Below, piece after piece: positions 39,613 to 49,060 of a DNA stretch of 64,000 bases; position 1 is the stretch's first letter; each line of letters begins with the position of its first letter. The DNA comes from Delftia tsuruhatensis (lineage in GTDB: Bacteria > Pseudomonadota > Gammaproteobacteria > Burkholderiales > Burkholderiaceae_C). A program made the position numbers and the translations under genes. The notes under the pieces were generated by a model. The model was given only the letters and a program-made list of their open reading frames with translations. It searched no databases and was not told where the DNA came from. The stretch is from contig NZ_LR813084.1 of the NCBI RefSeq assembly GCF_903815225.1, positions 2,212,501 through 2,276,500 on the forward strand. The letters are read 5' to 3'.

Positions 39613-41076
39613 TCAGCGGTAGGCCAGTGCCTCGTCCTGCGGGGACGCGGCAGGCAGGGCGACGCGTTCTTCGGCATGTTCCAGGTCGTGCCTCCAGGGG
39701 TGGCGGTCGCCCTGGCCATACATGGCCGCTTGCGCGCGCATCACATAGCCTGCGTTGAAGTTGTCTCCGTCGACCCACGGCAGGCGCTGCATGCCGGCGT
39801 CGGCGCCGGGCACGGTGGGTTGCACCACCCTGTGGCCTTGCTCGCGCATATGTGCGATCAGGCGACACACCCAGTCGCACACGAGGTCGCTGCGCAGGGT
39901 CCAGCTGGAGCGGAAGTAGCCCTGCGTGTAGGCCATGTTGGGGATGCCCTCGATCATCATGCCGCGGTAGGTGACGCGCTCGCGCCAATCCACCGGTGCG
40001 CCATCCACACTGAACGGAATGCCGCCGAACAGCTTCATGTGAAAGCCCGTGGCCGTGACGATGATGTCGGCATCCAGCCGCTCACCGCCGGTCAGCTGGA
40101 TGCCGTGTTCGTCGAAGCGCTCGATGGTGTCCGTCACCACCGAGGCCTTGCCGCTGCGGATGGCCTGGAACAGGTCGCCATCGGGCACGTTGGCGATGCG
40201 CTGCTGCCAGGGGCGGTAGCGCGGGTTGAAGTGCCTGTCCACGTCGAACCCTTCGGGCAGCCGCGCCCGGGCTTCACCGATGAGCAAGGCCCGCAGTTCC
40301 TCGGGATACGAGAAGGACATGCGCACCACCGCGTCGGTCTTGGCGATGAAGGCACGGCGCAGGATTTCGTGGAACCACTCCTCGGGCAGGTCCAGTGGCC
40401 GCAACTGGGCCTCCAGCGGGTGCTCCCAGGGCTCGGTCGCGAAAAAGGTGGGCGAGCGCTGCAGCATGGTCACGTGCGCCACGCCATCCGCCAGGCTGGG
40501 GATCAGCGTGGCGGCCGTGGCCCCGGAACCGATGACCACGACACGCTTGCCCGCGCAGTCCAGGTCCTGTGGCCAGTGCTGCGGATGTACCACCTGCCCG
40601 CGGAAGTCCTTGAGGGTGGGCCAGGCGGGCGTATAGCCCTGGCCGTGGTCGTAGTAGCCTGCGCACAGCCAGAGGAAGCTGGTGGTGAAGGTCTGCACCT
40701 CCTGCGAGCCGGCACGGCTGACTTGCAGCGTCCAGCACCTGTCTTCGTTCGACCAGTGCGCGGCCTGCACCTTGTGGCCATGGCGGATCAGCGGTGCCAG
40801 CCCGTTTTCCTCGACCACTTGCTCCAGGTAGTCGCGAATCTCGCCGGCGGTGGCGATGGCGCGGCCGCGCCAGGGCTTGAAACCATAGCCGTAGGTGAAC
40901 AGGTCGCTGTCCGAACGTGCGCCCGGGTAGCGGTGCGTCCACCACGTGCCGCCGACGCCCTCCATGGCCTCCAGGACAGCGAGGCTGGCGTCCGCGAAGC
41001 GCTGACGCAGGTGGCTGGCGGCGCCGATGCCGGAAATACCGGCACCGACGATGAGGAAGTCGAAATGCTCTGCCAT
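39613..41076 (-). CDS. Baeyer-Villiger-type flavin monooxygenase
   Basis: The 487-residue protein has an FAD-binding GAGISGIGAASHL motif at the N-terminus, a second dinucleotide site VVVIGSGATAATLIPSL, and the Baeyer-Villiger fingerprint F-x-G-x-x-x-H-x-x-x-W-P (FRGQVVHPQHWP). These enzymes insert oxygen next to a ketone using NADPH and O2. The ethionamide-activator EtaA and related proteins have this length and layout. The start is at MAEHFDFLIVG, with GGAGACAAGCCC upstream. It is operonic with the alpha/beta hydrolase and divergent from an AraC-type regulator. Confidence 0.9.
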   Translation of the reverse strand: MAEHFDFLIVGAGISGIGAASHLRQRFADASLAVLEAMEGVGGTWWTHRYPGARSDSDLFTYGYGFKPWRGRAIATAGEIRDYLEQVVEENGLAPLIRHGHKVQAAHWSNEDRCWTLQVSRAGSQEVQTFTTSFLWLCAGYYDHGQGYTPAWPTLKDFRGQVVHPQHWPQDLDCAGKRVVVIGSGATAATLIPSLADGVAHVTMLQRSPTFFATEPWEHPLEAQLRPLDLPEEWFHEILRRAFIAKTDAVVRMSFSYPEELRALLIGEARARLPEGFDVDRHFNPRYRPWQQRIANVPDGDLFQAIRSGKASVVTDTIERFDEHGIQLTGGERLDADIIVTATGFHMKLFGGIPFSVDGAPVDWRERVTYRGMMIEGIPNMAYTQGYFRSSWTLRSDLVCDWVCRLIAHMREQGHRVVQPTVPGADAGMQRLPWVDGDNFNAGYVMRAQAAMYGQGDRHPWRHDLEHAEERVALPAASPQDEALAYR

Positions 41077-41188
41077 GGGCTTGTCTCCTGGCTGTGGATG
41101 TGCGTCCCATGCTAGGCCTAACCCTCTGGCGATACTTGTGTTTGCGCGACAGTATTTTGATCTTGTGCGACACACAGGAAATACCCCG

Positions 41189-42214
41189 ATGACCGTGGAT
41201 CCTCCCGCCGTGAACCTTGTCCGCGCCGCCTCTCTGGCCGGCTTCGTGGAGCTGGTTCAGGCGCAGGGGGGGGATGCCGTCGCCATCCTGGGCAGTTGCG
41301 GTCTGGGCATGGATGATCTCGGCGACCCCGAGCGCTACCTGCCTGGCCATGCCGTGGCCCAGGCGATCGAGGAGGCCGCCCGGGCCCTGGACATGCGCGA
41401 CTTCGGCCTGCGCCTGTGCGCGCGGCAGGGCGTCGAGACGCTGGGTCTGCTGGGCCTCGTCATCCAGTCTGCCTCCACCGTGCGCGACGGGATGATCCAG
41501 GGGGGTAAGTACGTCCACTTCCACAACCCCACGCTGGGCTACCGCACCTTCATGACACCGGACGGGCGGAGGGAATGCGTGGAGGTGTTCCAGCGATCGG
41601 CATCCATGCCCAGCCTGCCTCAGGTGACCGAGTTGTGCGTGGCCTACATGTGCCGCCTGGTCGATGTGCTTTCCGGGGGCAGCATTCGCCCTGCGGGCAT
41701 CCATCTGCGCCATGCGCCCGTCGGCAGCGGCGCGCAGTACAGGCGGCACCTGGGGATGCTGCCGGTGTTCCATGCCCCGTTCGACGGCATCTCCATCGAG
41801 CCTCTGGCCTGGCGTCAACCCATGCCGGGCCACAACCGGCTGCTGCAGCAGTTCTTGGAGCGTTTCCTGCTGGGGACGTCCGGCGGGCCTGGTGCCGATA
41901 CCGGCGAGCAGGTGCAGAGCCTTCTGGACAACCTGGTCCGCGCAGGCATGGCCGATCTGGGCACGGTGGCCCGGATGCTGGGCCTGCACACACGGACCTT
42001 GCAGCGGCGCTTGCAGGCGCAAGGCATCGTTTTCGAAGCACTGCGGGACGGCGCACGCAGGGCCTGGGCCGGCCAGTTGCTGGCGCAGCCCGGCCTGAGC
42101 CTGGGGCAGATCGCCCAGTTGCTGGGGTATGCGGACCAGTCCGTGCTGACACGCGCCTGCCAGCGCTGGTTCGGTCGCGCACCACGGCAGTTACGCAGCG
42201 GCGGCACGCCATGA
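41189..42214 (+). CDS. AraC-family regulator (OruR-like)
   Basis: The 341-residue protein has an N-terminal arabinose-binding-like domain of the OruR/ArgR type (PGHAVAQAIEEAARALDMRD, then GLRLCARQGVETLGLLGLVI) and a C-terminal AraC helix-turn-helix pair (MADLGTVARMLGLHTRTLQR, then GLSLGQIAQLLGYADQSVLT). It is divergent from the monooxygenase-hydrolase operon by 112 bases and is likely its activator. The effector is not known. Confidence 0.88.
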   Translation: MTVDPPAVNLVRAASLAGFVELVQAQGGDAVAILGSCGLGMDDLGDPERYLPGHAVAQAIEEAARALDMRDFGLRLCARQGVETLGLLGLVIQSASTVRDGMIQGGKYVHFHNPTLGYRTFMTPDGRRECVEVFQRSASMPSLPQVTELCVAYMCRLVDVLSGGSIRPAGIHLRHAPVGSGAQYRRHLGMLPVFHAPFDGISIEPLAWRQPMPGHNRLLQQFLERFLLGTSGGPGADTGEQVQSLLDNLVRAGMADLGTVARMLGLHTRTLQRRLQAQGIVFEALRDGARRAWAGQLLAQPGLSLGQIAQLLGYADQSVLTRACQRWFGRAPRQLRSGGTP

Positions 42215-42269
42215 GAGAGGCGGTGCGTCCGCCCCGTTGGCGATAGGCATGGGCGCATGCGGCCGCCGG

Positions 42270-43163
42270 TCAATGGGTCGCACAAATCTCCAAAAGCCAC
42301 TGCCTGAAGGCGGCCAGGGCGGGCAGGGTGCTGTTTCTCTGCGGATAGACCAGGTAGTAGCTGCGCTGGCTGGCGATGGCATCGCCCACCACGCTCAACT
42401 CGCCGCGTGCGATCTCGTCCTCCACCAGCACGCGGGGCACCAGGCCGACGCCCATGCCGGCGAGCACGGCCTGTATGAGGTGGGAGGTGAGCTCGAAGCT
42501 CGGCCCCACCCGCATCTGCCGGTGGTCGAGGCGGTAGTGGGTGAACCATTCGCTCCAGGCCTGGCGGTTGCTGGCCACGGTCAGCAGGACTTGCCGGGTG
42601 GCCCACTGCGGCGAGGCGGGCTGCTGCGGCTCGTGTGCCTGCGGGCTGGCGACGGCGACCAGGAACTCGTGGTAGAGGCGGTGGACGACCAGTTCGGGCC
42701 AGTCTCCCGCGCCGACGGTGATCGCGGCATCGATCTCTGCCGTATCGAAGTTGATCTCGCCGATCCTGGAATGGATGTGCATGGTGACGCCGGGATGGGC
42801 TTGGTAGAAGCCATGCAGATGGGGTAGCAGCCACTTGGAGCCGAAGGTGGGCAGTGTGGCCAGGTTGAGCGTGCCTGCGCTGGTCTGGTGGGACATGACC
42901 TGCAAGGTGGCGCTGCGTATGCGCCCCAGTGCGGCACCCAGGTCGACGGAGTAGCGGCGGCCCGCGTCGGTCAGCCGCACGGTGCGGCCTTCGCGGCGGA
43001 ACAGCGCAATGCCCAGCTGCGCCTCCAGCGTCTGGACCTGGCGGCTGATGGCACTCTGGCTGAGCGACAGTTCCTCGGCGGCGCGCGCATAGCTCTCATG
43101 GCGGGCTGCAGCCTCGAAGACCAGCAGCAAGGACATGGAAGGGGTCAGGCGGCGGTAATTCAT
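42270..43163 (-). CDS. LysR-family regulator
   Basis: The 297-residue protein has the LysR helix-turn-helix (LLLVFEAAARHESYARAAEE, then LSLSQSAISRQVQTLEAQLG) and an effector-binding domain of the GcvA type (ATLPTFGSKWLLPHLHGFYQ). I chose MNYRRLTPS because the HTH follows at the usual distance. It is divergent from the YdiJ-type dehydrogenase by 151 bases and is likely to regulate it and itself. It faces the AraC gene tail to tail. Confidence 0.88.
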   Translation of the reverse strand: MNYRRLTPSMSLLLVFEAAARHESYARAAEELSLSQSAISRQVQTLEAQLGIALFRREGRTVRLTDAGRRYSVDLGAALGRIRSATLQVMSHQTSAGTLNLATLPTFGSKWLLPHLHGFYQAHPGVTMHIHSRIGEINFDTAEIDAAITVGAGDWPELVVHRLYHEFLVAVASPQAHEPQQPASPQWATRQVLLTVASNRQAWSEWFTHYRLDHRQMRVGPSFELTSHLIQAVLAGMGVGLVPRVLVEDEIARGELSVVGDAIASQRSYYLVYPQRNSTLPALAAFRQWLLEICATH

Positions 43164-43314
43164 GAGTTTTTTGCAGTATCTGCGGCCGGTTTTTTCGTTT
43201 GTTTTCAGAGGAGAGAGCGAGGATACTTCCTTGTCAATGGATGCGAAAACATGTGTTGTATTCATGAGTTAGCGCCAGCCATCCCTTTTCCAGAAATCCT
43301 CCGGATCCCACCCC

Positions 43315-46300
43315 ATGTCGATTGCCGTCCTGTCTCCGGCCAGTGCCACGCTGGCCGAACCCACCCTTGATTTTCTTGCCGCCCTGCGGGACGCCGGGTT
43401 CGAGGGGGAGATCGGCACGGCCTACGCCAGTCGCACCGTGCTGTCCACGGACAACTCCATCTACCAGCGCCTGCCGCAGGCGGTTCTCTATCCCCTGCAT
43501 TCCAGGGACGTGGAACGCGTGGCCACCGTGCTGGAGCAGCCCGCATTCCGTGGCGTGGCCCTGGCTGCGCGCGGAGGCGGCACGGGCACGAATGGACAAT
43601 CGCTCACGGATGGCGTGGTCCTGGACCTGTCGCGGCACATGAACCGCATCCTGGAAATCAATGCCGAGGAGCGCTGGGTGCGCGTGGAGGCGGGCGTGGT
43701 CAAGGACCAGCTCAATGCCGCGCTGCGCCCGCACGGCCTGTTCTTCGCGCCCGAGCTGTCCACCTCCAACCGCGCCACCATCGGCGGCATGATCAACACC
43801 GATGCCAGCGGCCAGGGCAGTTGCACCTATGGCAAGACCCGCGACCATGTGCTGGCGCTGGACTTCGTGCTGCTCGGAGGAGAGCGGCTGCACAGTGCGC
43901 CCGTGGATGCCGAGGCGCTGGAGCGCATGTGTGCCCAGCCAGGGCGTGCCGGCAAGGTGTATCGGACGGCGCGGCAGATCTGCGAGGACCAGGCCGAGCT
44001 GATCGAGGCCCGGTTTCCCAGGCTCAACCGCTGCCTGACCGGCTACGACCTGGCCCATCTGCGCGAGGCGGACGGGCGCTTCAACCTCAACAGCGTGCTG
44101 TGCGGTGCCGAAGGCTCGCTGGGCTTCGTCGTCGAGGCCCGGCTCAACGTGCTGCCGATTCCCCGCTATTCGGTGCTGGTCAACGTGCGCTATGCGGGCT
44201 TCATGGATGCGCTGCGCGACGCGCGCGCGCTGATGGCGCACCGGCCCCTGTCCATAGAGACGGTGGACTCCAAGGTGCTGATGCTGGCCATGCAGGACAT
44301 CGTCTGGAACAGCGTGGGCGAGTACTTCCCGCAGGACGAGGCCGGCCCTGCGCTGGGCATCAACCTGGTGGAGTTCAGCGGCGACGACCCCCAGGAGGTC
44401 GATGGCCGCGTGCGGGCCTTCGTCGATCACCTGGGAGTGGATGCTTGCGTGCCGCGGCTGGGGCATACGCTGGCGGCCGGCAACGCCGCCGTCCAGCGCG
44501 TCTATGCCATGCGCAAGCGTGCGGTGGGGCTGCTGGGCAACGTGGCGGGCGAGGCACGGCCCCAGCCCTTCGTGGAGGACACGGCCGTGCCGCCCGAGAA
44601 CCTGCCCGAGTTCATTGCCGAGTTCCGTGCACTGCTGGACGGTCATGGGCTGCAATACGGCATGTTCGGCCATGTCGATGCGGGGGTGCTGCATGTGCGT
44701 CCCATCCTGGACATGAAGAACCCGGCCGATGCCGCCCTGGTACGCCCCATCTCCGATGCGGTGGCCGCGCTGACGCAGCGCCATGGAGGCCTGCTGTGGG
44801 GCGAGCACGGCAAGGGCGTGCGCTCCGAGTACGCGCCGGCCTTCTTCGGCGAGCTGTACCCCTCGCTGCAGCGCCTCAAGGCGGCCTTCGACCCGCACAA
44901 CCAGCTCAACCCGGGCAAGATCGCCACGCCGCCGGCGAGCAAGACCCTGTTGCTCAAGGTGGACGGGGTTCCCACGCGCGGGGAACTGGACCGGCAGATC
45001 GACGAGCGTGTATGGCAAAGCCATGGCGCCGCCATGCACTGCAACGGCAACGGCGCCTGCTACAACTTCGACCCCGATGACGCCATGTGCCCCTCCTGGA
45101 AGGCCACGCGCGAGCGTGTGCACTCGCCCAAGGGCCGGGCCTCCCTGATGCGGGAATGGCTGCGCCTTCAGGGCCGGGCGGGGGTGGACGTGCTGCAGCT
45201 GGCGCAACAGCCCCAGCCCTTCCTGTCCGGTCTGGCGGCGCGCTGGCGCAACAGCCGGGCGGCGCGCAGGGGCGAGGCCGACTTCTCGCACGAGGTCTAT
45301 GACGCCATGGCCGGCTGCCTGGCCTGCAAATCCTGCGCGGGCCAGTGCCCGGTCAAGGTCAACGTGCCCGAATTCCGTTCGCGCTTCCTGGAGCTGTACC
45401 ACCGCCGCTACCTGCGGCCCGTGCGCGACTATCTGATCGGTTCGCTGGAATTCACCATGCCCTGGCTGGCCCGCACGCCTGCGCTGTACAACGCCGTGAT
45501 GGGCTCGAGCTGGGTGCGCCATGTGCTGAGCCGGCGCATCGGCATGGTCGACGCGCCGTTGCTGAGCACGCAGGACCTGGCATCGACCCTGCGCCAATGG
45601 AAGGTCCGCGCGGCCGATGCAGGTGCTCTGGCCGCGCTGACGCCCGAGGAGCGCGCGCGCAGCGTCGTCATCGTGCAGGACAGCTTCACGCGCTATTTCG
45701 AGACCCGGCAACTGCAGGTGCTGATCGAGCTGGCGGCGCGCCTGGGCCTGCATGTCTGGCTGGCGCCGTTGCTGCCCAATGGCAAGCCCCTGCATGTCCA
45801 AGGCTTCCTGGGGGCCTTCGCCAAGGTGGCGATCCGCAACGCTGGCCAACTGGCACGGCTGGCGCAATCGGGTGTGCCGCTGGTGGGGCTGGACCCCGCC
45901 ATGACGCTGGCCTACCGGCAGGAATACCTCAAGGTGCCGGGCATGGGCGAAGTGCCGCGCGTGGCCTTGCCCCAGGAATGGCTGCTGCAGGTGCTGCCGC
46001 AGGCCGATGCCGGCGGGGGAGCAGGCGGGGGCGAGGACGGCGAGGTCGATGGGCCGGCCTACCGGCTGCTGCCGCACTGCACGGAAAAGACCAATGCGCC
46101 CGACAGCGCCAGGCAGTGGGTGCAGCTGTTCGAGCGCCGCGGACTGCGCCTGAAGGTGGAGGCCACCGGCTGCTGCGGCATGTCGGGCACCTATGGGCAT
46201 GAGGCGCGCAACCTGGAAACCTCCAGGATCATCTATGCGCAGTCCTGGGCGGCACGGGTCGAGGCCAAGGCGCAGCAGGGCGAGGCGCTGGCTACCGGCT

Positions 46301-46398
46301 ACTCCTGCCGCAGCCAGGCCAGTCGCCTGTCGCAGCGCCAGTTGCGGCATCCGTTGCAGGTGCTGCTGGACCATGTGCGGGCTGCTCGCGAGGGGTGA
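43315..46398 (+). CDS. ydiJ: FAD- and Fe-S-containing 2-hydroxyacid dehydrogenase (YdiJ type)
   Basis: The 1,027-residue protein fuses a FAD-binding PCMH domain (AARGGGTGTNGQSLTDGVVL; GMINTDASGQGSCTYGKTRD) and a FAD-linked oxidase C-terminal domain with a 4Fe-4S ferredoxin (GCLACKSCAGQCPVKVNVPE, C-x2-C-x2-C-x3-C) and a C-terminal CCG-type region (ATGCCGMSGTYGHE). E. coli YdiJ is about this long and oxidises D-2-hydroxyglutarate. The product is complete. Its promoter is shared with the divergent LysR gene. The substrate is assigned by family only. Confidence 0.92.
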   Translation: MSIAVLSPASATLAEPTLDFLAALRDAGFEGEIGTAYASRTVLSTDNSIYQRLPQAVLYPLHSRDVERVATVLEQPAFRGVALAARGGGTGTNGQSLTDGVVLDLSRHMNRILEINAEERWVRVEAGVVKDQLNAALRPHGLFFAPELSTSNRATIGGMINTDASGQGSCTYGKTRDHVLALDFVLLGGERLHSAPVDAEALERMCAQPGRAGKVYRTARQICEDQAELIEARFPRLNRCLTGYDLAHLREADGRFNLNSVLCGAEGSLGFVVEARLNVLPIPRYSVLVNVRYAGFMDALRDARALMAHRPLSIETVDSKVLMLAMQDIVWNSVGEYFPQDEAGPALGINLVEFSGDDPQEVDGRVRAFVDHLGVDACVPRLGHTLAAGNAAVQRVYAMRKRAVGLLGNVAGEARPQPFVEDTAVPPENLPEFIAEFRALLDGHGLQYGMFGHVDAGVLHVRPILDMKNPADAALVRPISDAVAALTQRHGGLLWGEHGKGVRSEYAPAFFGELYPSLQRLKAAFDPHNQLNPGKIATPPASKTLLLKVDGVPTRGELDRQIDERVWQSHGAAMHCNGNGACYNFDPDDAMCPSWKATRERVHSPKGRASLMREWLRLQGRAGVDVLQLAQQPQPFLSGLAARWRNSRAARRGEADFSHEVYDAMAGCLACKSCAGQCPVKVNVPEFRSRFLELYHRRYLRPVRDYLIGSLEFTMPWLARTPALYNAVMGSSWVRHVLSRRIGMVDAPLLSTQDLASTLRQWKVRAADAGALAALTPEERARSVVIVQDSFTRYFETRQLQVLIELAARLGLHVWLAPLLPNGKPLHVQGFLGAFAKVAIRNAGQLARLAQSGVPLVGLDPAMTLAYRQEYLKVPGMGEVPRVALPQEWLLQVLPQADAGGGAGGGEDGEVDGPAYRLLPHCTEKTNAPDSARQWVQLFERRGLRLKVEATGCCGMSGTYGHEARNLETSRIIYAQSWAARVEAKAQQGEALATGYSCRSQASRLSQRQLRHPLQVLLDHVRAAREG

Positions 46399-46503
46399 AA
46401 GCGGCCGGCCGCGAAGAGGCCGTGCCAGGAATATGCAGGAAATTTTGAAAATTCCGCGCGTTTTACCTGGAGGCCCGTTTTTAGTGCCTATAATTCAAGT
46501 CTT

Positions 46504-46580
46504 CGGCGTGTAGCGCAGCCTGGTAGCGCACTTGCATGGGGTGCAAGGGGTCGCGAGTTCGAATCCCGCCACGCCGACCA
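46504..46580 (+). tRNA. tRNA-Pro (anticodon GGG), second copy
   Basis: Identical over all 77 bases to the copy at 38496, including the encoded ACCA, and seven bases upstream match as well. A TATAAT -10 lies nine bases upstream. The sequence downstream is unrelated to the first copy. Confidence 0.97.
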
Positions 46581-46586
46581 TAACGC

Positions 46587-46618
46587 AAAGCTCCTGACGG
46601 AAACGTCAGGAGCTTTTT
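46587..46618 (+). terminator. Intrinsic terminator after the second tRNA-Pro
   Basis: A 13-bp stem AAAGCTCCTGACG / CGTCAGGAGCTTT with a GAAA tetraloop is followed by TTT. Confidence 0.88.
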
Positions 46619-46835
46619 GCTTTTCCAGGCCGTCGTAAGCCCCCATTTTGCCGCACGATCGGCAGGGCGTGCACGCCCGGCCAGCGCCCGGCCCGGCAGG
46701 GTCCTCGCGGATGCAGAGGGTAGCCTGCGTGAAAAAGGCCAGGGCGAGCAAGGATGCGCATCAGGGCATGCAGGTGTAATACCTGCACCTACAATGGCGT
46801 CTTTTGTAACTGACGATTTCTTCCTGGTCTCGCAC

Positions 46836-47144
46836 ATGATGGATGGACTGATTACCGGCAGACTCACCGGTACGCCCGAACACCGCAGCGACCGCAACCG
46901 TCGCCCCTTCATGGTGGCCCGCGTGCGCTCCGAGGCATCCGATGGCACATCCATCCCGGTCAATGTGGTGGCGTTCGATGCCCAGGCCTGCGAGGTGCTG
47001 CGCAGCCTGGTCGAGGGCGATGCCGTGGCGTTGCGCGGCAGCTTCACGCCCAAGGTCTGGATAGACCGCCAGGAGCAGCCGCATCCGGTGCTCGATGTGG
47101 TGGCGCACCAGGTGCTGGCGGCGCCCGAATTCCAGGACCGCTGA
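46836..47144 (+). CDS. SSB-like single-stranded DNA-binding (OB-fold) protein
   Basis: The 102-residue product begins MMDGLITGRLTGTPEHRSDR and continues with FMVARVRSEASDGTSIPVNV and GDAVALRGSFTPKVWIDRQE, the strand pattern of short SSB-like OB-fold proteins found beside the normal ssb in many Burkholderiales. It lacks the acidic C-terminal tail that recruits partners in housekeeping SSB. The start is not decided by a ribosome site; an upstream ATG at 46794 (MASFVTDD) is in frame. No operon partner. Confidence 0.7.
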   Translation: MMDGLITGRLTGTPEHRSDRNRRPFMVARVRSEASDGTSIPVNVVAFDAQACEVLRSLVEGDAVALRGSFTPKVWIDRQEQPHPVLDVVAHQVLAAPEFQDR

Positions 47145-47302
47145 GGCGGCCGCGCCGGGGAGCAACGGTGCCCGGCTCCGAGCCCGGGTTCTGAGCTACT
47201 GAGAAAACTGTCTAGCAAACTCCACGCATGCAGGCCTGAGGCGGTGCACGATGGCGCTACAGTGTGCGCCTGTGTTTTGACAGGTTACAAGGAACCGCAT
47301 CC

Positions 47303-48115
47303 ATGCCCACCAAGCGCCATTTCCTCCGCCACACGTTCACGGCCGCCGTTGCCAGCGCCGCCATGACATTGCTGGCCATGCCCGCGCAGGCGCAGGACAA
47401 GCCCATCAAGGTCGGCGTCACTGCCGGCCCGCACGCCCAGATCATGGAGCAGGTCAAGAAGGTCGCCGAAAAGAACGGCCTGAAGATCCAGATCGTGGAG
47501 TTCGGCGATTACGTGCAGCCCAATGCGGCGCTGTCGGCTGGCGATCTCGACGCCAACAGCTATCAGCACCGTCCCTATCTGGACGCCCAGGTGCGTGACC
47601 GCGGCTACAAGATCGGCTGGGTGGCCGACACGGTGAATTTCCCCATCGGCATCTACTCCAGGAAGATCAAGCAGCTGGCCGACCTTCCCCAGGGCGCCAG
47701 GTTCGGCATTCCCAACGACCCGACCAACGGCGGCCGCGTGCTGCTGCTGCTGCAGGCGCAAGGCCTCATCAAGATCAAGGAAAGCGCGGGCCTGAAGGCC
47801 ACGCCGCTGGACATTGTCTCCAACCCCAAGAAGCTGCGCTTCGTGGAACTGGACGCGGCCCAGCTGCCGCGTTCGCTGGACGACCTCGACGCTTCGGCCA
47901 TCAACACCAACTTCGCGATCTCGGCGGGCCTGAACCCCAAGACCGATGCCATCGCACAGGAAAGCGCCAAGAATCCCTATGTCAACATTCTGGTCGCGCG
48001 CGATGCCGACAAGAACAAGCCCTGGGTGGCACAGCTGGTCAAGGCCTATCACTCCGATGAGGTGCGCCAGTTCATCGACGTCCAGTTCAAGGGCTCCGTG
48101 ATCCCGGCGTTCTGA
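47303..48115 (+). CDS. MetQ/NlpA-family periplasmic binding protein (orphan)
   Basis: The 270-residue protein has a signal peptide (MPTKRHFLRHTFTAAVASAA, cleaved about AQA-QDK) and the NlpA/MetQ binding domain. KVGVTAGPHAQIMEQVKKVA and EFGDYVQPNAALSAGDLDAN (lid and ligand) are followed by IGIYSRKIKQLADLPQGARF. The signal peptide has no lipobox Cys, so the protein is probably soluble. No metN or metI is adjacent; it may use the metNI at 54116 as a second receptor with a different ligand. A terminator follows at the end of the region. Confidence 0.88.
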   Translation: MPTKRHFLRHTFTAAVASAAMTLLAMPAQAQDKPIKVGVTAGPHAQIMEQVKKVAEKNGLKIQIVEFGDYVQPNAALSAGDLDANSYQHRPYLDAQVRDRGYKIGWVADTVNFPIGIYSRKIKQLADLPQGARFGIPNDPTNGGRVLLLLQAQGLIKIKESAGLKATPLDIVSNPKKLRFVELDAAQLPRSLDDLDASAINTNFAISAGLNPKTDAIAQESAKNPYVNILVARDADKNKPWVAQLVKAYHSDEVRQFIDVQFKGSVIPAF

Positions 48116-48185
48116 AGAACGCACCCCCTGAGTCGCTTCGCGCCTTCCCCCTCTCTCTTCGGGAGGAAGACGACGCCCTCACTGC

Positions 48186-48230
48186 GGGGCGGCCCTTGCC
48201 GGGGCGGCCCTTGCCGGGGCGGCCCTTGCT
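48186..48230. repeat. Tandem repeat of a 15-base unit
   Basis: Three copies of GGGGCGGCCCTTGCC stand in tandem; the third ends in T. They lie between the metQ-like gene and a terminator and have no coding frame support. Confidence 0.85.
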
Positions 48231-48299
48231 CGGCGTCCCTGAGCTGGGCCTTGGCGGTTCCAGCCACCGTGCACGATGCGAATGGAGGCTGAATTTGCA

Positions 48300-48322
48300 A
48301 AAGCTGCCAATGGCAGCTTTTT
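48300..48322. terminator. Bidirectional terminator
   Basis: AAAGCTGCCA and TGGCAGCTTT pair over ten bases with a one-base gap and have A and T runs outside. It can end both the metQ-like gene and the convergent nitroreductase operon. Confidence 0.75.
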
Positions 48323-49030
48323 TCATTCGCCCAGCACCCTGAAATATTCGTCCAGGGGCGCGCGCGTGGTCTGGGTGCGGTTGACGGGGGCGGCCTCGTC
48401 GGGCCAGCCCAGGGCCAGTCCGCAGACGATGTGCTCGGCGGGCGGCAGGTCGAGTACGCGGCGCACGGTGTCGGGGTAGGAGGCCAGCGCGCCGATGGCG
48501 CAACTGCCCAGGCCCTGCGCGGCGGCGGCCAGCTGCAGGCCGTACAGGGCCATGCCCAGGTCCATGTAGCCGCCCGCGCCAAAGCGTGCATCGATGGTCA
48601 CGACCAGGGCCATGGGCGCATCGAAGAAGCGGTAGTTGCGTCCGAATTGCGCATCGCGCCCGGCACGGTCTTCGCGCGCAACACCCAGGGCGCCATACAG
48701 GGCCTGGGCCGAGGCCGCCTGGCGCTTGCGCAGCGCCATGGGCATGGGGCGCGGAAAGTAGCCGTAGTCCTCGCGCTCGGGGGTGCCCGCCTGCCAGTCT
48801 GCCAGCAGCGCCTGTGTCAGTGTGTCGCGCAGCTTGCCACGCACCAGGGTGAACTGTCCGGGCTGAAGATTGCCGCCGCTGGGTGCCTGGCGCGCGGACG
48901 CCAGCAGTTGCCGCAGCAGGAGGTCGGGGACGGGATCGGGCCGGTAGGCGCGTACCGAGCGGCGCGCGTGCACGAGCGCCTCATGGGGGATGGCGCCGGG
49001 ACTGGCTTCGGCTGGAGGATGGGTGGACAT
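48323..49030 (-). CDS. Nitroreductase-family protein
   Basis: The 235-residue protein belongs to the FMN-dependent nitroreductase family. HARRSVRAYRPDPVPDLLLR is followed by SARQAPSGGNLQPGQF (FMN phosphate and ribityl contacts). GAGGYMDLGMALYGLQLAAA and GLGSCAIGALASYPDTVRRV complete the pattern. It starts 30 bases after the thiolase-like gene and is the last gene of the bioMNY operon. A flavin reductase in a biotin operon is unexpected; BluB-like or desaturation chemistry could be considered, but there is no direct evidence. Confidence 0.85.
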   Translation of the reverse strand: MSTHPPAEASPGAIPHEALVHARRSVRAYRPDPVPDLLLRQLLASARQAPSGGNLQPGQFTLVRGKLRDTLTQALLADWQAGTPEREDYGYFPRPMPMALRKRQAASAQALYGALGVAREDRAGRDAQFGRNYRFFDAPMALVVTIDARFGAGGYMDLGMALYGLQLAAAAQGLGSCAIGALASYPDTVRRVLDLPPAEHIVCGLALGWPDEAAPVNRTQTTRAPLDEYFRVLGE

Positions 49031-49060
49031 GCGGCAGTGAGGAGATGGGCGGGCAGGGGG

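Noticed and set aside
43234-46374. A 1,046-codon minus-strand frame opposite the YdiJ-type gene
   Set aside because: Same reason; composition bias only, no motif, no ribosome site.
48186-48230. Three 15-base repeats as a CRISPR array
   Set aside because: The units are tandem with no spacers and no cas genes are in the window.
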